Source: Chitinophagales bacterium
GTDB lineage: Bacteria; Bacteroidota; Bacteroidia; Chitinophagales; Chitinophagaceae
NCBI GenBank assembly: GCA_013297995.1
Contig: JAAFJB010000023.1
Location: forward strand, 1-41,374
Length of the DNA stretch: 41,374 nucleotides
Reading direction: 5' to 3'
Shown: positions 17,786 to 25,574 of the stretch, piece by piece
Layout: the number at the start of each line of letters is the position of its first letter
How positions within the stretch are numbered: the first letter of the stretch is position 1
Program-made: the position numbers and the translations under genes
Notes under the pieces: model-generated
What the model was told of the DNA's origin: nothing
Seen by the model: only the letters and a program-made list of their open reading frames with translations
The model's database searches: none

Positions 17786-18598
17786 TTACCGATCAAAATA
17801 TTTTTTAAAATGGAGTAAGTGATAGTCAATGCTATTACCCCAATATGCCGCATTGTGCGCACCTGGTCGCTCTGTATAGTCGTGTGGAATTTTTTTTGCC
17901 AACAATACTTGGTGTAAGGCCCGGTTAACATCTAGAAAAAAATCATCAATGCCGCAATCGAAAATCAAATTCAATTCATTAGGCTTTAAAGTGGCTGCAA
18001 TATTAACAACCGTATTTTTTTCCCAATTTTCTGCAAATTCATTCAGCGGCCCCAACATTTTACTCAGCATCCAATTATTGGGAAAAGGTCTTATATCTAC
18101 CCCACCGCAAATACTTCCAGCAACCCCATAAATTTCTTTGTGCCGCATGGCTAAATAAAATGCACCGTGACCACCCATGCTGAGCCCCGTAATGGCGCGA
18201 TTATTTCTGTTTGTTTTAGTAGGATACGCAGAATCAATATAATTCACCAATTCTTGTGTAATAAAAGTTTCGTATTTAAAATTTGAATCAACGGGACTGT
18301 TAAAATACCAACTTCCATATCCACCGTCGGGCATCACAAAAAGCATTTGAAGCGCATTGGCTTTCTGGGAAAGTTGCGGTGCTTCTAGGCACCAAGAAGC
18401 GTAGTTAGCACTGAAACCGTGTAATAGGTATACGGTGGGAAAACGCAATGAAGCATCAACCGAATCTGGTTTTATTACTACTGCTTTTACTATTTTATGC
18501 ATGGCTTTACTATACACTTTAATAGTGTCAACGCTGGCATAACTGTGCAATGCAAGAAAGGAAAAAACAATCAGGCAGAAAACAAATGATCTTTTCAT
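17786..18598 (-). CDS. Secreted alpha/beta-hydrolase, esterase D (FrmB/tributyrin-esterase) type
   Basis: A 270-residue exported hydrolase. A signal peptide covers about residues 1-21 (ending LALHSYAS). The oxyanion region is YLLHGFSANYASW, the nucleophile elbow GLSMGGHGAF holds Ser140, and the remaining triad residues are probably Asp218 or Asp219 in FDCGIDDFF and His248 in RPGAHNAAYW. This layout matches the putative-esterase family that includes S-formylglutathione hydrolase and feruloyl/acetyl esterases. Being exported and located beside glycosyltransferases, it may deacylate glycans, but the substrate is unknown. It appears to be monocistronic. Confidence 0.88.
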   Translation of the reverse strand: MKRSFVFCLIVFSFLALHSYASVDTIKVYSKAMHKIVKAVVIKPDSVDASLRFPTVYLLHGFSANYASWCLEAPQLSQKANALQMLFVMPDGGYGSWYFNSPVDSNFKYETFITQELVNYIDSAYPTKTNRNNRAITGLSMGGHGAFYLAMRHKEIYGVAGSICGGVDIRPFPNNWMLSKMLGPLNEFAENWEKNTVVNIAATLKPNELNLIFDCGIDDFFLDVNRALHQVLLAKKIPHDYTERPGAHNAAYWGNSIDYHLLHFKKYFDR

Positions 18599-18664
18599 CT
18601 CCTAAAAATACAAAATACCACGCATATTTCTATGGATGGCATTTGTACAAATCAATGCGATTGG

Positions 18665-21049
18665 TTACTTAGTTTTCGGCATAGCATTCTGCATGGGATT
18701 AACGCCGATGGATTGACCACGGCTTCTTCCTGCACCTGCTTTGAACAAACTAAATTTGCTGGGTTCAACTTCACCACTTGAAGGCCAAATATTATTGGCT
18801 TCATTAATATCTGCTGTTTCCCTCAAAGGATCTACCTTAATAGATTTTGCTTTTTTGGTAGTCATGAAAAGCTTGGTCACTTTATTTTCATTTTTTCTCC
18901 AAATCTGTGCAGGTATGCGTTCTAATTCAGTACTACCATCTTCAAATGTAAATTCAACAATAATGGGCATTACCAATCCGCCTTTGTTTGAAAAAGTGAT
19001 TTCGTATAAGTGGGTGTTCTTGTATTTGTCTTTGTCAGCATCTGTTAACAGTTCTGGAGCAGCCATGGTAGGAATTGGATATTTTACGGTGGTATCATAC
19101 GCTTCAATACCCCTCGTATACCTCCAATAAAAATCCCTCAAAGTAGTATCTAAATCTGTTAAGAAAATAATCCCTTTATCGCTCCTATTTCTGATTTTAG
19201 AAATATCATCGAAAGCATTTTTGCCGCTGAATAAAGGACGATCTAACCCGCGCAGTTGTGTGGCAGAAGTTACTGGCAATACCGCATTGGGATCCATCAC
19301 TGCAAACTTAACGGTATCAATGGCTATATCACAAGCATCAATGCTATAAAACCAACCCCTCCAAAACCAGTCTAGGTCTTCCGCACTTGCATCTTCCATG
19401 GTACGAAACAAATCGGCGGGCGTGGGATGTTTGAAAGCCCATCTTCTGGAATATTCCCGAAAAGCATAGTCAAACAGTTCTCTACCCATCACAGTTTCAC
19501 GTAAAATATTCAATCCTACAGCAGGTTTTGAATATGCATTAGGGCCAAAATTGATGATATTTTCACTATTGGTCATAATTGGCTCTAACTGATCTTTGGG
19601 AAGCTTCATATAATCTGCTATAGTCCACGCTGGCCCACGGCGAGAGGGGTATTTATTATCGAATAATTCCTCAGTAAGGTATTGTACAAAAGTATTTAAT
19701 CCTTCATCCATCCAACTCCATTGGCGTTCATCACTGTTGATGATCATAGGAAAAAAATTGTGACCCACTTCATGAATAATCACCCCCAGCATTCCATACT
19801 TTGTTGCTTCGCTATAAGAACCGTCTTTATTGGTGCGGCCATTGTTGAAACAGATCATTGGATATTCCATACCATTGGCTGCTTCTATACTTTGTGCAAC
19901 TGGATATGGATATGGAATGGTGAATTTAGAATACGATTTAATGGTATGCGCCACTGCTTTGGTTGAGAATTTACGGTACAAACCATAAGACTCTTTGGGA
20001 TAGCCACTCATGCACATAATTTTTTTACCTTCTACATAAATAGGCATCGCATCCCAGATATAACGGCGACTGGAAGTAAACGCAAAATCACGCACATTCT
20101 CTGCTTTATACACCCAAGTTTTCTTTTGCGTACTTTTTGTTTTTTCTGCTTTATTAGCTTCTTCTAGCGTAGCAATTTCAAGGGGCTCTTTGGCAGTCTG
20201 GGCTTGATTCCAGCGACTCAATTGAACAGGCGTTAACACCTGCGGATAATTTTGACAAACACCAGTACTCAACACAATATGATCCGATGGCAAAGTGATG
20301 GTTACATCATAATTACCAAAAGTGAGTGCAAATTCACCCCTTCCTGTAAATTGCTGGTTCTGCCATCCTTGATAATCGCTGTAAACACATAAACGTGGAA
20401 ACCACTGTGCCATAGTAAACAAATTATTTCCATCTTCCAAAGTTTCATAGCCACCGCGACCACCAATGGTCATTCTATTAGAAATTTTATAACTCCAATC
20501 CACATTGAATACAAATTTCTGTCCCGGCTTTAACGGAACAGGTAGTTCAATACGCATCATGGTTTTGTTGATGGTGTATTGCAGGTTTTTGCCAGCAGCA
20601 TCCGTGAGTTTGGAAATAAGGTGACCATAACCGTTATCTATTTTTTTTTCCGCCATTTGATCAAGCTGACGAGTTGTAACAACGCGACCAATAGAAGAAG
20701 ATTCTTGGTAGTTGGCATTGTTCACCGAGCTGTGTTCATTTTCATCTAATTGAAGCCAGATATATGTTAACACATCAGGAGCATTGTTATAATAGGTAAC
20801 TGTTTCACTCCCTTTTAATTTTAGATTTTCCTCGTCCAGCTCACATTTAATAACGTAATCGGCTCTTTGTTGCCAATATTTAGGGCCAGGAGCACCGCTG
20901 GCTGTTCTGTACTCATTGGCAGTAGGTAAAATAGTACCCAACTGTTCAAACTTGTTGCCATGATTAGAAGTTGGATTGTTTTGGATATTCTGGGCTTTTA
21001 CGTTAAATACAAGCAAAGCCATCAGTAAAAACATTGCAATTTTTCTCAT
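18665..21049 (-). CDS. M1 family metallopeptidase, exported, 794 residues
   Basis: Zinc aminopeptidase-like enzyme with a signal peptide (residues 1-19, ending NVKAQ). The N-terminal M1 beta domain (about 60-320) precedes the catalytic domain. The exopeptidase-type motif is GMEYP (393-397), and the zinc site is HEVGH (His426, Glu427, His430) with the third ligand Glu449 in WMDEGLN. A long C-terminal extension (about 590-794), beta-rich and probably Ig-like, ends with a basic, low-complexity tail. It lacks a recognisable type IX sorting domain. It lies 17 bp downstream of the HupE/UreJ gene in the same direction, so the two are probably cotranscribed. Confidence 0.93.
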   Translation of the reverse strand: MRKIAMFLLMALLVFNVKAQNIQNNPTSNHGNKFEQLGTILPTANEYRTASGAPGPKYWQQRADYVIKCELDEENLKLKGSETVTYYNNAPDVLTYIWLQLDENEHSSVNNANYQESSSIGRVVTTRQLDQMAEKKIDNGYGHLISKLTDAAGKNLQYTINKTMMRIELPVPLKPGQKFVFNVDWSYKISNRMTIGGRGGYETLEDGNNLFTMAQWFPRLCVYSDYQGWQNQQFTGRGEFALTFGNYDVTITLPSDHIVLSTGVCQNYPQVLTPVQLSRWNQAQTAKEPLEIATLEEANKAEKTKSTQKKTWVYKAENVRDFAFTSSRRYIWDAMPIYVEGKKIMCMSGYPKESYGLYRKFSTKAVAHTIKSYSKFTIPYPYPVAQSIEAANGMEYPMICFNNGRTNKDGSYSEATKYGMLGVIIHEVGHNFFPMIINSDERQWSWMDEGLNTFVQYLTEELFDNKYPSRRGPAWTIADYMKLPKDQLEPIMTNSENIINFGPNAYSKPAVGLNILRETVMGRELFDYAFREYSRRWAFKHPTPADLFRTMEDASAEDLDWFWRGWFYSIDACDIAIDTVKFAVMDPNAVLPVTSATQLRGLDRPLFSGKNAFDDISKIRNRSDKGIIFLTDLDTTLRDFYWRYTRGIEAYDTTVKYPIPTMAAPELLTDADKDKYKNTHLYEITFSNKGGLVMPIIVEFTFEDGSTELERIPAQIWRKNENKVTKLFMTTKKAKSIKVDPLRETADINEANNIWPSSGEVEPSKFSLFKAGAGRSRGQSIGVNPMQNAMPKTK

Positions 21050-21066
21050 AAATAGTACCGTTTAAA

Positions 21067-21651
21067 TTATAATTGTTGAAACCGCTCTATACTCATTTGT
21101 AAAGCTAAAGCAAAAATGCCTCCCGAAAGCAGCAGTAGGTATTCTCTTCTATTTATTTTGAGTATCGTGATACAAATAAGCGATAGCGTTAAGATGGCAG
21201 TTACAATCAATAATTGTCCCGCTTCAAGCCCCAAATTAAACGCCAGCAATTGCGTAAGAATACTATGATCCTTACCCATCAAGCTTTTTAGGTAATTACT
21301 GAATCCCAATCCATGTACCAACCCAAAAAAAAGTGCTAGAAAATAAATCAGGGGAAACCTAGATTTAAACACGAATTTCTTCACAAAGAGATTACTTACA
21401 GCAGTTATTACGATGGTTACTGGAATCAGAAATTCAATCCAATTCATGGAATAATGAATTATTTCAAATACACTAAGTGCCAAAGTGATGGAGTGACCGA
21501 TGGTAAAAGCGGTAACCAGTACCAGAAGTTTACGCCAATCGGTAAACTGGTATCGTAAGCATAGTGCCGCCACAAAAAGAATATGGTCAATTCCTTTCAA
21601 GTCAGCTATATGCCGAAACCCAACTTCAAAAAAGATGTTAAATTCATTCAT
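21067..21651 (-). CDS. HupE/UreJ-family (HupE/UreJ_2) membrane protein
   Basis: A 195-residue membrane protein of the HupE/UreJ_2 family, whose better-studied relatives move nickel or other divalent metals. The ATG at 21651 starts MNEFNIFFEVGFRHI; a longer frame to 21714 would intrude on the divergent gene. Conserved His/Asp segments typical of the family are present: GFRHIADLKGIDHILFVAAL, TAFTIGHSITLALSV and LFFGLVHGLGFSNYL. Six to seven helices are likely. It is followed by the M1 peptidase gene and is divergent from the DUF6702 gene, with 56 bp between start codons. Metal transport is inferred from the family and not shown here. Confidence 0.87.
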   Translation of the reverse strand: MNEFNIFFEVGFRHIADLKGIDHILFVAALCLRYQFTDWRKLLVLVTAFTIGHSITLALSVFEIIHYSMNWIEFLIPVTIVITAVSNLFVKKFVFKSRFPLIYFLALFFGLVHGLGFSNYLKSLMGKDHSILTQLLAFNLGLEAGQLLIVTAILTLSLICITILKINRREYLLLLSGGIFALALQMSIERFQQL

Positions 21652-21707
21652 ATTTGAGCAAGTTAAATTAAAGCCGACATTTGTACTATTAAAAAAAATA
21701 GGGGTGA

Positions 21708-22196
21708 ATGGCAAATATTATGGTTCAATGGATATTGGCGGCATCAATGGCCGTATTGCATCCTTTTTTTGTATCGGTTATTGAAATAAATCACAATGCC
21801 AAAGCGGCAACTGTAGAAGTGAGTGTAAGGGTGTTTACCGATGATCTGGAGAAGACCCTACAAAAATACACCCCTGCTAAAATTGACCTTATTCAACCCA
21901 AAGACAAGGTATTTATAGACCAACAACTCACTAGTTATATTGGTAAAACCTTGCGATTAAAAATTAATGGAAAGCCTGTAATAGCCAACTATTTAGGGTA
22001 TGAAATTAATAAAGAAAGTGTATGGATTTATTTTGAAATCACGTCTATTAAAACCATGAATACACTGGAAGTAGACTGTGGTTTATTGTATGATTTTGAA
22101 ACCAATCAGGTGAATATAATTCATGCTAAAAGCAAGGGATTGGAAAAAAGCTATAAGTTAAATCACCCGCAGCAGACTGCCAGTTTCACCTTTTAA
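21708..22196 (+). CDS. DUF6702 family protein, exported
   Basis: A 162-residue protein of the Bacteroidota family DUF6702, function unknown. A short hydrophobic N-terminus (residues 4-17) is followed by the family signature HPFFVSVIEINHNAKAATVE and then RVFTDDLEKTL, with a beta-sandwich-like pattern afterwards (RLKINGKPVIANYLGYEI, SVWIYFEI). An alternative ATG at 21720 (MVQWIL) gives a tidier signal peptide. The predicted mature N-terminus lies near His18. It is divergent from HupE/UreJ and the M1 peptidase. Its stop overlaps that of the convergent CorC-like gene: TAA on each strand shares the bases TTAA. Confidence 0.83.
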   Translation: MANIMVQWILAASMAVLHPFFVSVIEINHNAKAATVEVSVRVFTDDLEKTLQKYTPAKIDLIQPKDKVFIDQQLTSYIGKTLRLKINGKPVIANYLGYEINKESVWIYFEITSIKTMNTLEVDCGLLYDFETNQVNIIHAKSKGLEKSYKLNHPQQTASFTF

Positions 22197-23482
22197 TAGC
22201 CATTTTGATAAAGGGGTTCGGTGGTTGTGACCAATACTTTATCTATGCGATGATTATCCATGTCAACAATTTCAAAAGTAAAGGACTCCCATTTTAGGGT
22301 TTCGCCTGTTTTAGGAATGCGTTCAAGGTGGTGGATGATAAAGCCAGCAAGGGTATTAAAGTCCTGCTCCCATTTCTCCATCCATTCTGTTTTATCGAAT
22401 TTACTCAAGAAATCGTAAAAAGGAATTTGAGCGTCAATAAGAAAGCTCCCATCTGCTCGCTCAATAATTTCATAATCCTCATCTTCTTCTTGTGGAATAT
22501 CACCTACAATGGCTTCCAGTATATCATTGAGGGTCATTAATCCTTGAACACTACCATATTCATCTACAATAAAACACTGGTGAATTTTTGTTTGCTTGAA
22601 TTTTTCCAGCACTTGGTAGGCCGTATTATTTTCAGGCACATACATGGCTTCGCGCATAATAGAAAAAACAGTAGCACCTTCATCGGAAGTAAATAAATCC
22701 TTAATAGAAACTACCCCTTTTATATGATCAATATCTTCTTCACAAACAGGATAAACGGAGTGAATCATATCTCTCAATGCGCTGCGAATATCGCCTACTT
22801 TTTTTTGCCCATCAATCCATTCAATATCACTTCGATGGGTCATTAATGAAGTAATATTCCGATCACTAAGGTGAAATACCCTTTCAATAATTTCTTGTTC
22901 AGCTTCTTCAATGGTTCCTTGTTCTGTGCCCTCGCTGATGATGGCTTTAATTTCTTCTTCTGTTACTTGATTGTCGTTGGCTTTAATGCGCAGCATACGT
23001 ACAATAATGGTAGATGATTTAGAGAGCAACCAGATAAAAGGAAAAGTGATAATACTGGCGAAGCGCATCATACCAGCAACAGATTTGGCAATACCTTCGG
23101 GATTACTTAATCCAATTCTTTTAGGCACTAATTCACCCAAAACAAGCGATAAATAAGTAATAATAATTACAATAATGGTAGTAGCGATGGTGCTACTATA
23201 TGCAGCAATAAAGCTGAATTGGCTTAACCACAAAGCCAAGGGTTCTTTAAACGTATCCCCAGAAAAAATACCCGTTAAAATACCAATCAGGGTGATGCCA
23301 ATTTGAACAGTCGATAAAAATGTGTCGGGATGATTGGCGAGTAAAAGTGCTTTTGCAGCGTCTTGATCACCTTTAGCGGCTTGTGCTTCTAAACGAGCTT
23401 TGCGAGCAGATACTAGGGCTATTTCAGCCATTGAGAAAAGTCCGTTCAATAATATTAGAAAAAGTATTAGGAAAACTTCCAT
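22193..23482 (-). CDS. CNNM/CBS/CorC_HlyC-domain membrane protein (hemolysin family)
   Basis: Polytopic inner-membrane protein of the HlyC/CorC (TlyC, CNNM) family, implicated in magnesium or cobalt homeostasis. Of 429 residues the first about 190 form the CNNM (DUF21) transmembrane domain (LLNGLFSMAEIALVSARKARLE, LVLGELVPKRIGLSNPE). The CBS pair follows at about 205-335 (LMTHRSDIEWIDG, CFIVDEYGSVQGLMTLNDILEAIVGDI). The C-terminal CorC_HlyC domain begins near 345 (ADGSFLIDAQIPFYDF) and ends GFIIHHLERIPKTGETLKWESFTFEIVDMD. It is monocistronic as far as can be seen. The older name hemolysin is not evidence of toxicity. Confidence 0.92.
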   Translation of the reverse strand: MEVFLILFLILLNGLFSMAEIALVSARKARLEAQAAKGDQDAAKALLLANHPDTFLSTVQIGITLIGILTGIFSGDTFKEPLALWLSQFSFIAAYSSTIATTIIVIIITYLSLVLGELVPKRIGLSNPEGIAKSVAGMMRFASIITFPFIWLLSKSSTIIVRMLRIKANDNQVTEEEIKAIISEGTEQGTIEEAEQEIIERVFHLSDRNITSLMTHRSDIEWIDGQKKVGDIRSALRDMIHSVYPVCEEDIDHIKGVVSIKDLFTSDEGATVFSIMREAMYVPENNTAYQVLEKFKQTKIHQCFIVDEYGSVQGLMTLNDILEAIVGDIPQEEDEDYEIIERADGSFLIDAQIPFYDFLSKFDKTEWMEKWEQDFNTLAGFIIHHLERIPKTGETLKWESFTFEIVDMDNHRIDKVLVTTTEPLYQNGY

Positions 23483-23543
23483 GATTAAAGTAAAATTAGG
23501 AAAAAAACAAGTGCCACCCTGTAGTATTCTTTAACGCTTAATT

Positions 23544-24158
23544 CTATTCTGGTGCTAACTTGCCAAGTAGGCGATGAAAACCATTTGCGGTGATAAATCC
23601 AATGCTCACCCCAAGTAAGGCTCCCATTAAAATATCAAGTGGATAATGAACCCCAACATATACTTGACCATAAGCGATGGTAGCTGCCCATACCAGCAGC
23701 ACATATTTCCATTTACCAATTAAGAATCCCAACGTTTTATACACAAAAACAGCAAAAGCAAAATGGTTAGTCGCATGTGAAGAAGTAAAACTAAAGCCTC
23801 CAGAACAACCATTGAGCAGCAAACGAACCTGATTAGCCAACAGGGGCTCATTACAAGGCCGCAATCGCTCAAAAAACGGTTTAATTAAATGACTGCTTAC
23901 TTGATCAGAAAAGGTGATGGTTAGTAAGGCAAATAAAATCCATCCAAGTGCTTTGCTTTTAAAATTTTGAAGCATGAAAACAACTAGGAATAAATAAAGT
24001 GGCAGCCATGCATTGCCTTCACGCCACCATGGATACATAGCATCTAGGAATGGAGAAGTATGTACCGTATTAATTTGTAGAAAAAGCTGGGTATCCCATT
24101 CATTGAGCCATTGCCAGCATTTTTGTAAAAAATTTAAATACAAGATTATTAAAATCAT
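23544..24158 (-). CDS. PAP2-family phosphatase
   Basis: Membrane-bound acid phosphatase-like enzyme acting on lipid phosphates, perhaps phosphatidylglycerol phosphate or undecaprenyl pyrophosphate. I chose the ATG at 24158 (204 residues); a TTG at 24176 would add six residues. Motif 1 is KPFFERLRPC, motif 2 FTSSHATNHFAFA with the catalytic His, and motif 3 GQVYVGVHYPLDILMG with the nucleophilic His and the Asp. The Ser-Arg that normally begins motif 3 reads Gly-Gln here, a variant I recall in other Bacteroidota members. Five or six helices are evident. A TTATTTTG box (one mismatch to TAnnTTTG) ends 4 nt before this ATG. Confidence 0.87.
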   Translation of the reverse strand: MILIILYLNFLQKCWQWLNEWDTQLFLQINTVHTSPFLDAMYPWWREGNAWLPLYLFLVVFMLQNFKSKALGWILFALLTITFSDQVSSHLIKPFFERLRPCNEPLLANQVRLLLNGCSGGFSFTSSHATNHFAFAVFVYKTLGFLIGKWKYVLLVWAATIAYGQVYVGVHYPLDILMGALLGVSIGFITANGFHRLLGKLAPE

Positions 24159-24270
24159 TCTACAAAATAAATACAATTAATACTATTCTTCCCATTTTTT
24201 GGTGATATGCTTGCCAACTCCTAAAACCCCTATAATATATATCTCTATCTCTTATATCAGCTCGTTTTCG

Positions 24271-24294
24271 CGCAATATTCTAGCCAATATTGCG
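24271..24294. repeat. Perfect 9-bp inverted repeat in the divergent pap2/PKD gap
   Basis: CGCAATATT (24271-24279) and AATATTGCG (24286-24294) with a 6-nt spacer lie between two divergent genes, 34 bp before the first PKD lipoprotein ATG. It has no T-tract, so it is a better operator or 5'-leader hairpin candidate than a terminator. Confidence 0.5.
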
Positions 24295-24327
24295 TTGTAA
24301 CTAAATATACATTTTAAGCATCGAAAA

Positions 24328-25566
24328 ATGAAAAATAACCATTTTTTAATACTCCTCACCCTTACTGTTGCAATTAGTGCTTGTAAAAAGGAAGTGGACA
24401 AACCTATAGAATCTCTCAGCAATAGCACTTCCACCAACCCACTAATTGGTGGAACTTCCGTTGTTTTTAAAGATACGGTTTTTGTAAAAGATGGTGAAGT
24501 TACCATCACTTTTAGTAAATCCAATGCTTGCTTTCCCAGCAATGAAATTTTTTCTTTTACTGCCACAGCCCCTGGCATTCCTACCAATGCAAAATTTGTG
24601 TGGGACTTTGGTGATGGAAAATCTCTTACCGGAACTACCGTTAGAAATATGTACATAAAACCAGCTACTTACACAGTTATACTTCAAATTAAAAGCGAAG
24701 CCGACGCGCTGCTACAAAAAGCCTCTATTTCTTTCAAAGCACTTGGGCAACAAGTAAGCCCCACTGCTGTATTTTCAAGTGCTTTATCAGATATTAATTA
24801 CCTTAATAATATGAGTTTTACCAGTCGCTCTACCGTACCCACGGGCACAATTGTGGAGCATCTTTGGGACTGGGCTGATGGAACTACCAGCACCACATCA
24901 AACGCTTTTATGCCCAAAAATTTCCCGCTGGTTGCAGAAGACAAAACCTATCCTGTTAAACTCATTGTTTCAGCTAACTCGGGCTGCAAAGACACTGCAA
25001 CCGTAAATGTTTTTGTACCCGCATCTTATTCCATTAGTGGTAATTTTACTGCGGAGCAGTTTGATGGCTGTACCAACGAATATTTTATTTTTACCCCTAC
25101 AGCAACAGGTGTTCCTGCTGGTGCAGTTTATACTTGGGACTTTGCTGATGCAACGGGACTAGTAACGGGCAATCCCGTTAAAAAACAATTCACTTATCAG
25201 AACGATTATGATGTTAAAATGACCATCACACTCAAAGGCAAAATCATTTATCAAACCCATAAACCAGTTAAAGTTTTTGGCCAAAACATCAAACCAAAAG
25301 CTTTGATGTTAAAAAATATAGTACGCTCTACTCCTACCGCAGAAAAATGGGCATTTTACAGTCAGTCAAATATTCCCCATGGCTTTCTTACCGGATACAG
25401 ATGGGAAATGCCTTTTAATAGAGTTGATGATAATTTCAACACGATTGTAGAGCAGGAATATATTAAAGCGGCAACACCCTCTAATTACACCATAAGATTT
25501 ATTGTAACCAGTAATACTGGATGCAAAGACACTGCATTGGCTACTATTACTATACCTGCTAAATAA
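24328..25566 (+). CDS. PKD-domain lipoprotein 1 (four PKD-like repeats)
   Basis: A 412-residue lipoprotein: the N-terminus MKNNHFLILLTLTVAISAC gives lipidation at Cys19, followed by KKEVDK. Four PKD-like modules can be seen from their W-x-(F/W)-x-D/x-D-G cores: FVWDFGDGKSLTG (about 91), HLWDWADGTTST (about 185), YTWDFADATGLVTG (about 270) and YRWEMPFNRVDD (about 355). Modules 2 and 4 share an end of the type (S/T)xNxGCKDTA. Such proteins sit at the cell surface and often bind glycans or proteins. There is no C-terminal sorting domain. It is followed after 8 bp by a paralogue of exactly the same length. Confidence 0.85.
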   Translation: MKNNHFLILLTLTVAISACKKEVDKPIESLSNSTSTNPLIGGTSVVFKDTVFVKDGEVTITFSKSNACFPSNEIFSFTATAPGIPTNAKFVWDFGDGKSLTGTTVRNMYIKPATYTVILQIKSEADALLQKASISFKALGQQVSPTAVFSSALSDINYLNNMSFTSRSTVPTGTIVEHLWDWADGTTSTTSNAFMPKNFPLVAEDKTYPVKLIVSANSGCKDTATVNVFVPASYSISGNFTAEQFDGCTNEYFIFTPTATGVPAGAVYTWDFADATGLVTGNPVKKQFTYQNDYDVKMTITLKGKIIYQTHKPVKVFGQNIKPKALMLKNIVRSTPTAEKWAFYSQSNIPHGFLTGYRWEMPFNRVDDNFNTIVEQEYIKAATPSNYTIRFIVTSNTGCKDTALATITIPAK

Positions 25567-25574
25567 GCAGAAAA

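Noticed and set aside
22193..23482. Hemolysin or toxin
   Set aside because: The CNNM-CBS-CorC architecture indicates an ion-homeostasis membrane protein; the name is historical.
23544..24158. Inactive PAP2 enzyme because motif 3 lacks the initial Ser-Arg
   Set aside because: The catalytic histidines and the Asp are intact, and I recall the same variation in relatives, so inactivity is not supported.
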